Shown here: one piece after another, positions 21,288 through 29,701 of the stretch | Layout: each line of letters begins with the position of its first letter | How positions within the stretch are numbered: position 1 is the first letter of the stretch | Source: CAWICD01 sp052267165 | Lineage (GTDB): Bacteria > Vulcanimicrobiota > Vulcanimicrobiia > Vulcanimicrobiales > Vulcanimicrobiaceae | Direction of reading: 5' to 3' | Assembly (NCBI GenBank): GCA_052267165.1 | Contig: JBKQHO010000061.1 | Coordinates: forward strand, 38,688-102,687 | Length of the DNA stretch: 64,000 bases | The notes under the pieces: model-generated | Seen by the model: only the letters and a program-made list of their open reading frames with translations | Told to the model about the DNA's origin: nothing | The model's database searches: none | Translations under genes and position numbers: made by a program

Positions 21288-21887
21288 ATGAGCGGCAAGA
21301 AGATCCTGATGCTGGTCGGAGACTACGTCGAGGACTACGAGGCGATGGTTCCCTTCCAGACGCTATCGGCCGTCGGCCACACCGTCCACGCCGTCTGTCC
21401 GAACAAGAAGGCCGGCGAGACGGTCCGCACCGCGATCCACGATTTCGAGGGCGATCAGACCTACAGTGAAAAGCCCGGCCACAACTTCGCGCTGAACGCG
21501 ACCTTCGACGAGGTCGATCCGGCCGCGTACGACGCGCTCGTCGTCCCCGGCGGCCGCGCACCCGAATACCTGCGCCTCAATCCGCGCGTGATCGAGATCG
21601 CACGCCACTTCGCGAACGCGCGCAAGCCGATCGCCGCCATCTGCCACGGCTTGCAGCTGCTGGCGGCGGCGGACGTGCTCCGCGGCCGCACGTGCACGGC
21701 GTATCCCGCCTGCGGTCCCGACGTGGCGCAAGCTGGAGGAAGCTATCGCGAGATCCCGGTCGATCAAGCGATCGTCGACGGGAACCTCGTGACCGCGCCC
21801 GCGTGGCCCGCGCACCCCCAGTGGATCGCCAAGTTCCTCGAGGTGCTCGGAACCCGCATCGAGCACGCGACGCCCGTCGGCGTCTGA
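21288..21887 (+). CDS. DJ-1/PfpI family protein
   Basis: A 199-residue class I glutamine amidotransferase-like protein. The nucleophile-elbow cysteine lies in AAICHGLQLL near residue 120. The N-terminal GKKILMLVGDYVEDYE supplies the acidic residue that partners it. The family includes deglycases, chaperones and intracellular proteases. GGAG at 21278-21281 favours ATG at 21288 over the nearby ATG at 21282. A long perfect hairpin follows the stop. Probably stress protection; exact activity unknown. Confidence 0.88.
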   Translation: MSGKKILMLVGDYVEDYEAMVPFQTLSAVGHTVHAVCPNKKAGETVRTAIHDFEGDQTYSEKPGHNFALNATFDEVDPAAYDALVVPGGRAPEYLRLNPRVIEIARHFANARKPIAAICHGLQLLAAADVLRGRTCTAYPACGPDVAQAGGSYREIPVDQAIVDGNLVTAPAWPAHPQWIAKFLEVLGTRIEHATPVGV

Positions 21888-21912
21888 GCTTCGACGGCCG
21901 CTCGGCTCGCAA

Positions 21913-21938
21913 ACGCGGCCGGCGAGAGCCGGCCGCGT
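21913..21938 (+). terminator. 11-bp perfect hairpin with GAGA tetraloop
   Basis: ACGCGGCCGGC (21913-21923) pairs exactly with GCCGGCCGCGT (21928-21938) around GAGA. It lies 25 bases after the DJ-1-family gene and before the next start. There is no T-run, so it may act as a stability hairpin or an atypical terminator. Confidence 0.55.
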
Positions 21939-21984
21939 CGTCGCCGCAACGGGCCGGCAGCGCGGCGGCCGCGAATTCCGCCGC

Positions 21985-22617
21985 ATGACGACCCCGGCAT
22001 TCTTTCGCAACGAGATCCGCCGCACCGACCTGGCCTGGGACGACTGGCCGGCCGTCGAGGCGTTTCTGCGCGACCAGGCGGTTTGCCGCGTCGCCACGTT
22101 TGACGAAGCCTATCCCTACGTAGTCGCGCAGTCGTATCGCTTCGATGGTGAAGCGTTTCTCATTCACTTCTCGCGCAACGGCCGGCTGGCGCGGCTCGTC
22201 ACGGCCAATCCGAACATCACGATCGAGGTCGATCAGACGATCAGCTTGCTCAAAGCGCCGAACGCCATGAACACGAGCCTCGAGTACCGCAGCGTCGTCG
22301 CGCGCTGCCATGCCGAAGCGACGCTGCTCGATCTGGAAGTCGAGGATCAGCAGTACCGCGCGCTCGAGAAGTACCGGCCCGAGCACGACTTCGAGCCGAT
22401 CGACCGCGAGCGCGGGACCCGCCGCATCATGGCCGTCCGGGCCGCGGTCGTCGAGCTCTCGGCCAAGAAGCGCGTGCTCGCCGACGGCCAGTACTCGGTC
22501 GTCGGCTACGACCCGGGCTACGTCCGCTATCCGTTCCCCGCGCCGGTCGCGCTCTCGTCGTTGCCGCCCGAGGCGTTCGCGCCGCGCGAGTTTCCCAAGC
22601 CCCAGGAAGTCACCTGA
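21985..22617 (+). CDS. pyridoxamine 5'-phosphate oxidase-like FMN-binding protein
   Basis: The 210-residue split-barrel protein starts with RNEIRRTDLAWDDWPAVEAFL and has CRVATFDEAYPYVVAQSY, the core of the nitroimidazole-resistance/PNPOx-like family that binds FMN or similar cofactors. Members are often annotated NimA-like. The ATG at 21985 has no clear ribosome site. The stop codon overlaps the 3' end of the convergent nnr gene by eight bases. The reductase substrate cannot be read from the sequence. Confidence 0.8.
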   Translation: MTTPAFFRNEIRRTDLAWDDWPAVEAFLRDQAVCRVATFDEAYPYVVAQSYRFDGEAFLIHFSRNGRLARLVTANPNITIEVDQTISLLKAPNAMNTSLEYRSVVARCHAEATLLDLEVEDQQYRALEKYRPEHDFEPIDRERGTRRIMAVRAAVVELSAKKRVLADGQYSVVGYDPGYVRYPFPAPVALSSLPPEAFAPREFPKPQEVT

Positions 22618-24133
22618 TCGGCACGAGCCGGCTCGGCTTCGAAGGAGCCGGCAAGGCTTCGCCGAGCGCTTCGGCGATGTCGCCCGCGACCACGCCGCGC
22701 GGGCGGCGCTCCGCGGCGTGGCGGCCGGCGAGTCCGTGCCAATACGCGCCCGCGCGGGCAGCGTCGGCGGGCTCGAGGCCTTGCGAGAGCAGCGTCGCGA
22801 TGATGCCCGTCAGCACGTCGCCCGTGCCCGCGGTCGCGAGCGCATTCGTTCCGGTCGGGTTGACGTAGGTGACGGTTCCGTCGTCGACGAGCGTGGCGGC
22901 CCCTTTGAGCAGCGTCGTGATGCCCGTCCGCTTCACGAACGCGCGCAGCCGTTCGAAGCGCGTTCCGCTCGCGACGCTGCCCTCGCCCGAAAGCCGTGCG
23001 AACTCGCGCTCGTGCGGCGTGAGCACGCAGCGCTTGCCGCGCACCATCTCGAGCCGTTTGGTGAGGTGGAAGAACGCGCTCGCGTCGGCGACGAACGGCA
23101 GCTCGAGCTTCTCGACGAAGCCGCGTACGATCGCGCCGGTCGCGTCGTCGAGCCCGAGGCCGGGGCCGAGCGCGACCGCGCTGCAGTGCTTCGTCGTCTC
23201 CAGCAGCGACGCGACGGCGGCTTTGACGTCGCCCGGATCCCACGCGGTCACGACTTGCTCGACCAGATGATTGCGCAGCGTCGCGGCGGCCGGTTCGCTC
23301 GTGGCCACCGTGACGTAGCCGGCGCCGGCGCGGGCCGCGCCGCACGCGCAGAGGACGGCCGCGCCGGGGAATTGGGGCGAGCCCGCGACGACCAGCGGCG
23401 CCCCCGAGGCGCGCTTGTCGGATTCGGGGGCCCGGGAGGGCAGCAGCGCGAGAAACTCGTCGTCGGTCAGCGCGTCGTAGCGCGGCGGCTCGAGCGCCGC
23501 GATCTCGTCGTCGAGACCGATGTCGCCGACGAAGAGGCGGCCCACGTAGGCCCGCGCCGGATAGAGAAGCAGCCCGGCTTTGAGCGCACCGAGCGTGACC
23601 GTCGTGTTCGCGTGCACGGCGTGCGCCGCGGCCGCGCCCGTGGTCGCGTCGACGCCGGTCGGGATGTCGATTGCGAGCACGTGCGCTGCGCACGCGTCGA
23701 GCGCGTCGAGCGCGTCCGTGAAGGCCGCGCTCGGTTCGGCCCGCGCGCCGGTGCCGAGCATCGCGTCGAGCGCGACGTCGGCGCCTTCGAGCGCGGCACG
23801 CGCCGCCTGCAGCGTTTCGGGAAACGGCCGGACCGCGACGCCGGAGACGAGCGCGCGCATCTCCGCGTCGCGGCGCGCGGGGCTCGCCTGGCGCGGGCTG
23901 ACGTTGTAGATGATCCGGTCGACGTGCCGGTCGAGCTCGGCGAAGGCTGCGAACGCGTCGCCGCCGTTGTTCCCCGGACCGGCGAAGGCGACGAGTCTTC
24001 GCGGCTGCGGCGCCAGCTCGCGAATGGCCTCGGCCAGCGCGACGCCGGCCCGCCGCATCAGTTCGACCTCGCCGGCCCGAGCGACCCCGGCGGCGTCCGC
24101 GCTGCGCATTTGCTCGGCCGTCAGGGCGCGCAC
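22610..24133 (-). CDS. nnr: bifunctional NAD(P)HX epimerase/dehydratase
   Basis: Repairs hydrated NADH and NADPH. The N-terminal YjeF_N epimerase domain has FAGPGNNGGDAFAAF; the C-terminal ADP-dependent dehydratase domain has VVAGSPQFPGAAVL and the phosphate-binding AGTGDVLTG. Starting at GTG 24133 (RALTAEQMRSAD) gives about 507 residues, normal for the fused form. AGGGGG precedes it. The start overlaps the end of acpS by 13 bases, so the two are translationally coupled; this pairing is common in bacteria. Confidence 0.93.
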   Translation of the reverse strand: MRALTAEQMRSADAAGVARAGEVELMRRAGVALAEAIRELAPQPRRLVAFAGPGNNGGDAFAAFAELDRHVDRIIYNVSPRQASPARRDAEMRALVSGVAVRPFPETLQAARAALEGADVALDAMLGTGARAEPSAAFTDALDALDACAAHVLAIDIPTGVDATTGAAAAHAVHANTTVTLGALKAGLLLYPARAYVGRLFVGDIGLDDEIAALEPPRYDALTDDEFLALLPSRAPESDKRASGAPLVVAGSPQFPGAAVLCACGAARAGAGYVTVATSEPAAATLRNHLVEQVVTAWDPGDVKAAVASLLETTKHCSAVALGPGLGLDDATGAIVRGFVEKLELPFVADASAFFHLTKRLEMVRGKRCVLTPHEREFARLSGEGSVASGTRFERLRAFVKRTGITTLLKGAATLVDDGTVTYVNPTGTNALATAGTGDVLTGIIATLLSQGLEPADAARAGAYWHGLAGRHAAERRPRGVVAGDIAEALGEALPAPSKPSRLVPIR

Positions 24134-24498
24134 CAATCCCCCTCGAGGATGACCACGGCCGATGCCATCGTCGCGGTGTGGGTGATCGTCAGATGAATGC
24201 GCGCGACGCCGCGCCGCTGCGGCAGGTCGCTCGAGTTCCCGTAGAAGCGCAGCACCGGCTTGCCGCTGCGTTCGTGCGATACGCCGATGTGGCGCCAGGG
24301 GATGGCGAACCCGAACGCCTTGCGCGCCGCTTCCTTCGCTGCAAAGAAACCCGCCAAACGCTCCGGCCAATGACGCTTGCGCAATGCATACCGCATTTCT
24401 TCCTCAGTGTAGACCTTACGCGCGAACCAAGCGAGTTGTGCCTGGTCGAACCGATACCGCTCGACCTCGGCTAGGTCGGTCCCCATCCCGACGATCAT
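24121..24498 (-). CDS. acpS: holo-[acyl-carrier-protein] synthase
   Basis: Transfers the 4'-phosphopantetheine arm from CoA to acyl carrier protein. The two family motifs are clear: GTDLAEVERY at residues 6-15 and FFAAKEAARKAFG near 50-62, carrying the magnesium-binding acid and the Glu-Lys pair. At 125 residues it has the usual length for the trimeric bacterial enzyme. It is the first gene of a two-gene unit with nnr and diverges from an archaemetzincin-like gene. Confidence 0.95.
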   Translation of the reverse strand: MIVGMGTDLAEVERYRFDQAQLAWFARKVYTEEEMRYALRKRHWPERLAGFFAAKEAARKAFGFAIPWRHIGVSHERSGKPVLRFYGNSSDLPQRRGVARIHLTITHTATMASAVVILEGDWCAP

Positions 24499-24562
24499 GC
24501 TGCGACGTTCGCCTCAAAAAGGCTGTATTGCTGCACGAGGTCCTGGACGCGGGCAGGGCTAA

Positions 24563-25102
24563 GTGTGCCGCGTGGGTCAGATCAGCATCGTCCCTATCAA
24601 CACGATCGACTCAGCATTCCTGAATCGCTTGGCACTCTGCCTCGAGGAACGCTTTCTCTACACGTGCGTCGTCGACCGCAGGCTGCGCGTGCCGGCCACG
24701 ACCCTCAACAGCGTGCGCAAGCAACTGTTCTTCAACACGTTGCTGGCGAAAGTCTCGGCCTCGACGGCGCCGCTCGACGGCCTGCGGTTGGCGATCACCG
24801 ACTTCGACCTCTACAAGATCTCGCACCAGTTCGTGTTCGGCGACGCGAGCGAAGAACAGCGCATCGCGATCGTCTCGCTGAACCGGCTGCGCAGCGACTT
24901 CTACGGTGAGGAACCGGACGAGAACTTGCTCTTCCAGCGGACGCTCAAGGAGTGCGTGCACGACCTGGGCCACGCGCTTGGGCTGCGCCACTGCTTCAAC
25001 CCGCGCTGCGCGATGTATTTCTCGAACTCGATCTACGACACCGATAACAAGCTTTCGCACTTTTGCGAAGGCTGCGAGAAACGCATCCGCGCCAGCCGTT
25101 AG
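24563..25102 (+). CDS. archaemetzincin-like zinc protein with altered catalytic motif
   Basis: The roughly 179-residue product matches the archaemetzincin (AmzA) layout. An N-terminal alpha/beta part contains LRLAITDFDLY and FVFGDASEEQRIAIVSLNRLR. The metal motif follows near residue 133 as HDLGHALGLRHC, and then CAMYFSNS and a CEGC pair for a second zinc. The motif is normally HExxHxxGxxHC. Here the catalytic glutamate codon is GAC, so Asp replaces Glu while all metal ligands remain. The start is GTG at 24563 or 24572. Peptidase activity may be reduced or lost. Confidence 0.88.
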   Translation: MCRVGQISIVPINTIDSAFLNRLALCLEERFLYTCVVDRRLRVPATTLNSVRKQLFFNTLLAKVSASTAPLDGLRLAITDFDLYKISHQFVFGDASEEQRIAIVSLNRLRSDFYGEEPDENLLFQRTLKECVHDLGHALGLRHCFNPRCAMYFSNSIYDTDNKLSHFCEGCEKRIRASR

Positions 25103-25115
25103 CCGCGCTGACCGG

Positions 25116-25847
25116 TTAGCGCAGGACGCGGGCGTCGGCCAGCGCGATCGTGCGCTCCGCGCCGTCGCGCTCGACGACCAGGCTTCCGCCGGAAGCGATG
25201 CGCCGCGCCGTCGCGGTGAACGGCGCCGGCTCACCGTCGACGGCGAGGCGGTAGCGCGTTCCGTCGAGCCCGGCGCGATGCTCCCACTCGCGCGCGACCG
25301 CGTGGGGTTCGCTCAACTCGGGCAGGCGGCTGTCGTAGGCGCCGAGGAGCGCCGTCAGCAGGCTCGCACGGTCGGCCTGCGGCGCCTCGTCGGAGAGGAA
25401 GGCGGGCGACGGTTGCAACGCCTCGAGCTGCGCGTCGCCGGCCGGGCGCACGACATTGATCCCGGTGCCGCAGCCCACCCACGCGCGTTCGCCCGCCACG
25501 CGCGAGACGCATAGGATGCCGCAGCACTTGCGCCCGCCGAGCGTGAGGTCGTTGGGCCAGACGAGCCCGGCGCGCAGGCCGGTCGCGGCTTCGATCGCTT
25601 CGGCGACCGCGAGCGCCGTCCAGAACGTGACGGCCCACAGGCCGTCGGAGGGGATCGTCTCGGGCAGGATCGCCGTGCACAGCAGCGAGCTGCCCGCCGG
25701 CGCGACCCACGCGCGCGCGTGCCGGCCTCGTCCCGCGCGTTGATAATCAGTCGTTAAGACGAGGCCCGCGGCGCCGGGCTCGCCGAGCATTTCGGCCGCG
25801 TCGTCGTTCGTGCTCGCGGTCTCGGGCTGATGGCGGATTCGAAACAT
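25116..25847 (-). CDS. birA: biotin-[acetyl-CoA-carboxylase] ligase
   Basis: Attaches biotin to the carboxyl carrier protein. The biotinyl-AMP loop is visible as GRGRHARAW near residues 38-46. WPNDLTLGGRKCCGIL and GCGTGINV follow in the expected order. The usual KWPND reads VWPND, so one conserved lysine is replaced. The 243-residue protein lacks an N-terminal helix-turn-helix, so it is a monofunctional ligase without repressor activity. Its start faces that of ndk. Confidence 0.93.
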   Translation of the reverse strand: MFRIRHQPETASTNDDAAEMLGEPGAAGLVLTTDYQRAGRGRHARAWVAPAGSSLLCTAILPETIPSDGLWAVTFWTALAVAEAIEAATGLRAGLVWPNDLTLGGRKCCGILCVSRVAGERAWVGCGTGINVVRPAGDAQLEALQPSPAFLSDEAPQADRASLLTALLGAYDSRLPELSEPHAVAREWEHRAGLDGTRYRLAVDGEPAPFTATARRIASGGSLVVERDGAERTIALADARVLR

Positions 25848-25893
25848 GGTGCACAGGCCTCGTTCGACGCAGGCGCGTACCTACCCCGACGCT

Positions 25894-26352
25894 ATGGCTA
25901 TCGAACAAACCTTAATACTCTGTAAGGCGGACGCCGTCGCGCGCGGCCTGGTCGGCGAGATCCTGGCGCGCTTCGAGCGCCGCGGCTACACGATCGCGGC
26001 GCTCAAGCTGCTGACCGTCACCGAGCAACGCGCGAAGCTTCACTACGCCGAACATGAAGGCAAGCCGTTCTTTAACGGCTTGGTGGAGTTCATCACGAGC
26101 GCTCCGATCGTGGCGCTCGTCGTCGAGGGTTCCGACGCGGTCGAAGGGTGCCGTGCTTCGATCGGTTCGACGAACCCGATCAAGGCGGCACCCGGCTCGA
26201 TTCGCGGCGACTTCGGTCAAACGATCGGACGAAATCTTGTCCACGGCAGCGACTCCCCCGAGAGCGCCAAGCGCGAGATCGCGATTTGGTTCGAAGCGGG
26301 CGAGATCTACTCGCGCCCGCACGACGCGGAGAAGTGGCTGGTCGCGAACTAG
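25894..26352 (+). CDS. ndk: nucleoside diphosphate kinase
   Basis: Balances NTP pools by phosphotransfer through a histidine. The catalytic tract GRNLVHGSDSPESAKREI carries His near residue 117. The N-terminal EQTLILCKADAVARGLVGEIL and C-terminal IYSRPHDAEKWL are family-typical. Starting at ATG 25894 gives 152 residues, the normal size; the frame upstream of it overlaps the birA start and is not used. There is no strong ribosome site. The last four bases overlap the convergent DUF937-like gene. Confidence 0.96.
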   Translation: MAIEQTLILCKADAVARGLVGEILARFERRGYTIAALKLLTVTEQRAKLHYAEHEGKPFFNGLVEFITSAPIVALVVEGSDAVEGCRASIGSTNPIKAAPGSIRGDFGQTIGRNLVHGSDSPESAKREIAIWFEAGEIYSRPHDAEKWLVAN

Positions 26353-26807
26353 ACGCTGCTCCCGAGGCGTCCCAAGATTCCGCTGAGCAGGCCCGGCGCG
26401 AGCTGGGAGATGGCGCTCGGGTTGTTCTGGAGGAACGACCCGGCGGCGCCTTGGAGCACCTGAGGGTTGCTCTTGGCGTAGTTGATGAGCGCCGAAATGG
26501 CGTTCGGAGCGCCCGCGGCGACCGATTGCGCGTCGGTGCCGGCCGCTTGCGCGGCGGCTGCGCCGTCTCCCGCGCCCGGGCTATTGGTAAAGCTCTGAAG
26601 CAACGACTGGCCCAGGCCGATCAGGTGGCTCGCGTCCAGCGACCCGACGCTCTGGGTGAGGTGCCCGGCCAACTCGTCCGGGTCGAGGCTCTGGACGTGG
26701 TCGCTCGCGGCGGCGGCGGCCTGTTGCGGGTCGACCCCCGCGAGCGGGTTGTTCCCGCCCGCCAACAGACCCTCGGCCATCTTGCCAAGGCCGTCTAGAA
26801 ATGACAT
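26349..26807 (-). CDS. YidB/DUF937-like small alanine-rich protein
   Basis: The 152-residue protein has a helical N-terminal half (FLDGLGKMAEGLLAGGN, HVQSLDPDELAGHLTQSV) and ends in two similar glycine-alanine stretches (SALINYAKSNPQVLQGAAG, SQLAPGLLSGILGRLG). This matches the general look of YidB/DUF937 proteins, whose role is unknown. AGGAGG sits just upstream of ATG at 26807, so strong expression is possible. No signal peptide or membrane helix. The assignment rests on composition and motif order only. Confidence 0.55.
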   Translation of the reverse strand: MSFLDGLGKMAEGLLAGGNNPLAGVDPQQAAAAASDHVQSLDPDELAGHLTQSVGSLDASHLIGLGQSLLQSFTNSPGAGDGAAAAQAAGTDAQSVAAGAPNAISALINYAKSNPQVLQGAAGSFLQNNPSAISQLAPGLLSGILGRLGSSV

Positions 26808-26884
26808 CGGTTCCTACCTCCTCGCTCGGTCGAGCGGTCGTTAATACGGGGGACATTTCACCGGCTCCTAAGAACATCGCGCCC

Positions 26885-28210
26885 GTGATCGAATCTTTAC
26901 GTGGTGCCGGCCGTCCGCTCATCGAGAGCGTCCATGCCCGCGAGGTTCTGGACTCGCGCGGAAATCCCACCGTCGCGGTCGCGGTTGCGACGAGTTTCGG
27001 GGCAGTCGAAGAGACGATGGTCCCCTCCGGAGCCTCGACCGGCGCGCACGAAGCCGTCGAACTGCGCGACGGCGACAAGGCGCGCTACGGCGGGAAGGGC
27101 GTGCTCAAAGCGGTTAACGCCGTCAACGAGCTGATCGGGCCCGCCGTCGAGGGCCTCGACGCGACGGCTCAACGCGAGCTCGACGACAAGTTGATCGAGC
27201 TCGACAACACGCCGAACAAAGCCAGCTTCGGGGCGAACGCGATCCTGGGCGTCTCGATCGCGACCGCGCGCGCGGCTGCCGCGAGCTTGGGCATACCGTT
27301 CTTCCGCTATCTGGGCGGTCCGAGTGCGACCACGCTGCCGGTGCCGATGATGAACGTCATCAACGGCGGCAAGCACGCTTCGGGCGCGCTGCAGATCCAA
27401 GAGTGCATGATCATGCCGATCGGCGCGCCGTCGCTCGCGGAGGCCGTGCGCTACGGCGCCGAGACGTTCCACGCGCTCGGCAAGCTCTTGCACGACAAGG
27501 GCCTTCCGACGCTCGTCGGCGACGAGGGCGGTTACGCGCCGCCGCTCGACAATCTCGATCAGGCTTTGGAGCTGCTGGTCGAGGCCATCAAGCGCGCCGG
27601 GTACACGCCGGGCAAGGACATCGCGCTCGCGCTCGACCCGGCCTCGAACGAGTTCTTCGAAGGCGGCTCATACTACCCCAACGGAAAAGGCGACCCGTTC
27701 ACGAGCGCCCAGATGGTCGACTTCTATGCGCGCGTGTTCGAGAAGTTCCCGGTCGTCTCGCTCGAGGATGGGCTGCAGGAAGACGACTGGAGCGGCTGGC
27801 GCCTGCTGACGGAGCGCTTGGGGGCGCAGTTGCAGATCGTCGGCGACGACCTGTTCGTGACCAACACCGAGCGCATCCGGCGCGGCATCAACGAGGGCGT
27901 AGCTAACGCCGTGCTGATCAAGCTCAACCAGATCGGCACCCTGACCGAGACCTTCGACGCGGTCGAGCTCGCGCACAAGGCCGGCTACCGTTGCGTGATC
28001 TCGCACCGATCCGGCGAGACCGGCGACACGACGATCTCCGATTTCGCCGTCGGCACCGGCGCCGGCCAGATCAAGACCGGCTCGCTCTCGCGCAGCGACC
28101 GGATCGAGAAGTACAACCGCCTGATGGCGATCGAAGACCAGCTGGGCTCGGCCGCCAAGTACCCGGGCGCCGCGACCTTCGCCTTCCGCCCGCAGTTCGC
28201 GGCAGTCTAG
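26885..28210 (+). CDS. eno: enolase
   Basis: Interconverts 2-phosphoglycerate and phosphoenolpyruvate in glycolysis. Landmarks run in order: VHAREVLDSRGNPTV, PSGASTGAHEA, GDEGGYAPPLD, LIKLNQIGTLTET and SHRSGETGDTTISD. The last motif is usually GETED, so one Glu is replaced by Gly. GTG at 26885 gives 441 residues, close to the family; the open frame further upstream overlaps the divergent DUF937-like gene. A perfect hairpin follows the stop, then two tRNA genes. Confidence 0.96.
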   Translation: MIESLRGAGRPLIESVHAREVLDSRGNPTVAVAVATSFGAVEETMVPSGASTGAHEAVELRDGDKARYGGKGVLKAVNAVNELIGPAVEGLDATAQRELDDKLIELDNTPNKASFGANAILGVSIATARAAAASLGIPFFRYLGGPSATTLPVPMMNVINGGKHASGALQIQECMIMPIGAPSLAEAVRYGAETFHALGKLLHDKGLPTLVGDEGGYAPPLDNLDQALELLVEAIKRAGYTPGKDIALALDPASNEFFEGGSYYPNGKGDPFTSAQMVDFYARVFEKFPVVSLEDGLQEDDWSGWRLLTERLGAQLQIVGDDLFVTNTERIRRGINEGVANAVLIKLNQIGTLTETFDAVELAHKAGYRCVISHRSGETGDTTISDFAVGTGAGQIKTGSLSRSDRIEKYNRLMAIEDQLGSAAKYPGAATFAFRPQFAAV

Positions 28211-28228
28211 CGAGGCCGCAGGAACGAG

Positions 28229-28263
28229 TTTCCCTGCCTGGGGGTTGGCCTCGGGCAGGGAAA
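28229..28263 (+). terminator. 10-bp perfect hairpin after eno
   Basis: TTTCCCTGCC (28229-28238) pairs exactly with GGCAGGGAAA (28254-28263) around a 15-base loop, 18 bases after the enolase stop. No long T-run follows, so termination strength is uncertain. Confidence 0.55.
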
Positions 28264-28293
28264 GAAGGTAGAGTGGGAGCCGGTTTGGGCTGT

Positions 28294-28365
28294 GGGCCTG
28301 TAGCTCAGCGGTAGAGCGGCCGGCTCATAACTGGTTGCGCGCTGGTTCGAATCCAGCCGGGCCCA
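28294..28365 (+). tRNA. tRNA-Met (CAT), elongator type
   Basis: The acceptor stem pairs GGGCCTG with CGGGCCC. The D arm has GCTC/GAGC, the anticodon loop reads CTCATAA, and the T arm is GCTGG-TTCGAAT-CCAGC. The first acceptor pair is G-C, unlike initiator tRNA, so it is an elongator. A lysidine-modified tRNA-Ile with the same CAT anticodon cannot be excluded. CCA is not encoded. Confidence 0.93.
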
Positions 28366-28371
28366 CACTGC

Positions 28372-28446
28372 GGCGCCATAGTCTATCGGTTAGGACGCGG
28401 CCCTTTCAAGGCTGAGAGACGGGTTCGACTCCCGTTGGCGCTACCA
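28372..28446 (+). tRNA. tRNA-Glu (TTC)
   Basis: Acceptor GGCGCCA pairs with TGGCGCT; the anticodon loop is CTTTCAA, giving TTC. The T arm is ACGGG-TTCGACT-CCCGT. A CCA end is present at 28444-28446. It follows tRNA-Met by six bases. Its last 23 bases are duplicated at 42598-42620, making it the integration site of the genomic island. Confidence 0.95.
28424..28446 (+). repeat. left attachment site (island boundary)
   Basis: The 23 bases from the T-loop to CCA of tRNA-Glu are repeated exactly at 42598-42620. Flanking bases differ on both sides. Position beside an integrase gene makes this an att site by standard criteria. Confidence 0.9.
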
Positions 28447-28448
28447 TG

Positions 28449-28475
28449 AAAACCCTTATAAGCAAAGGGTTTTTT
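28449..28475 (+). terminator. rho-independent terminator after tRNA-Glu
   Basis: AAAACCCTT (28449-28457) pairs exactly with AAGGGTTTT (28465-28473) around a seven-base loop and the T-run continues to 28475. It lies just inside the island and within the antisense integrase 3' end, so the island supplies the tRNA terminator. Confidence 0.8.
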
Positions 28476-28492
28476 CGTTGTCGAAAGCGCCG

Positions 28493-28514
28493 CGTGGCAC
28501 CGCTGCGGCACGGA
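28493..28514 (+). repeat. 22-bp direct repeat near left island end
   Basis: This 22-mer, whose core is TGGCACCG then GGCACGGA, recurs at 42459-42480 with two mismatches. Each copy lies within about 140 bases of an att site, as expected for integrase arm-type binding sites; here it is also coding sequence of the integrase C-terminus. Confidence 0.55.
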
Positions 28515-29701
28515 GCTGGGAAAACGGATTCACTTCTGAGCCTTTCGCGAGGTCGTGAGCGAGCCGCCAGGAGATCGTTGAAACGAGCGGCGGCTGCTCG
28601 TTCGATCTGCTCGACGTGGTGTAGGTAGAGGTTGCCGGTCGTGCCAACTTCGGAATGGCCGAGCCATGTCGAAACGCTCTTGAGGTCGGCTCCGCTGGCG
28701 AGCATGAGCGTGGCCGCAGAGTGCCGCAGGTCGTGAAGGCGGACGTGTTCGAGCTTGGCGCTCTTGACGAGCCGCGCGAAGTGTAGGCTGAGCGGGCCGG
28801 GATCGTATGCTGTGCCGTCCGCGCGGTCGAAAACGTAGGCGTTGTCATCGCGACCGAGCCCGAGGAGGAGCCGGCGCTCGTTCTGTGCCTTCCGCTGCGC
28901 GCGAAGTGCTTCGACGACGAAGCCGGGGACCGCGATCGTGCGCGCACTGCGCGCCGTCTTGGGCTCCTCCTCGCGGCGCTCGCCGTCGACGACCTCGATC
29001 GACCGCCGCACGGAGATGCGCGAAGCCTCGAAGTCAACGTCGCGCCAGCGCAAACCGCATAGCTCGCCGCGGCGTAGGCCGGAGCCGACCGCGACGATGA
29101 TGAGGTTCTCGAGTTCGCTTCCGCGCGCGGCCTCGACGAGCGCTGCGACGCCGGCCGCGTCGAGAGCGCGCATCTCTTTGCGCTCGACCTTGATCGAGGA
29201 AACGGCGTCGGCCGGATTACGGACGAGGATCCCCATGCGGACGGCCCAGCGCAAGGCCGCGCGTAGCGTGTCGAGCGCGTGCTTGACGCTGCGCGGCGAT
29301 AGCGTGCCCTTTTCTTTATCGTTCCGCGGTCCGGTTGCCCACTTGGCGACGGCCGCTTCGATATGAGCGGGACGCAGTTGCTCGGCCCGCAGGCCGCCAA
29401 ACGCGGGCACGAGGTAGAGGCGCACGATCGAGCTGTAGCGCTGCACGGTCTTCGCGCCGACTTGATGCTCCGTCGCGGCGAGCCATCCGGTGAAGAGATC
29501 CGCGCACGAGGTACGGCCGCCATCGGCGTATCCGCCTGTCTCTACTTCGGCGAGCAGCGCACGGAGACGCCGCTCGGCGCCGCGCTTCGTGCCGTGCACG
29601 ACCTAGCGTCGCTGACGTCGCTTGCCGTCTGCGCTTCGTGGCAACTCGACGCGCAGATACCACGAACCAGGTGCGCGGCCGCGTGCGACGTAGCCCTTCA
29701 C

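Larger units (their letters stand above)
28406..29701 (-). pseudogene. tyrosine recombinase (integrase) with in-frame amber codon
   Basis: The catalytic residues are visible: Arg in GSGLRRGELCGLRW, HDLRHSAATLML, and LGHSEVGTTGNLYLHH with the His and nucleophilic Tyr. GTG at 29701 with GAGGGA upstream begins an N-terminal domain (SWYLRVELPRSADGKRRQRR). TAG at 29603-29605 then interrupts the frame, and HGTKRGAERRLRALL resumes from GTG 29599. Internal re-initiation or suppression could still give a product lacking about 33 residues. The 3' end runs through the att site into the antisense of tRNA-Glu, giving the tail MVAPTGVEPVSQP, as is common for tRNA-targeting integrases. Its role is insertion and excision of the island. 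Confidence 0.8.

Noticed and set aside
28406..28446. Integrase C-terminal tail MVAPTGVEPVSQP as a conserved domain
   Set aside because: It is antisense tRNA-Glu sequence read through the att site, common to tRNA-targeting integrases.
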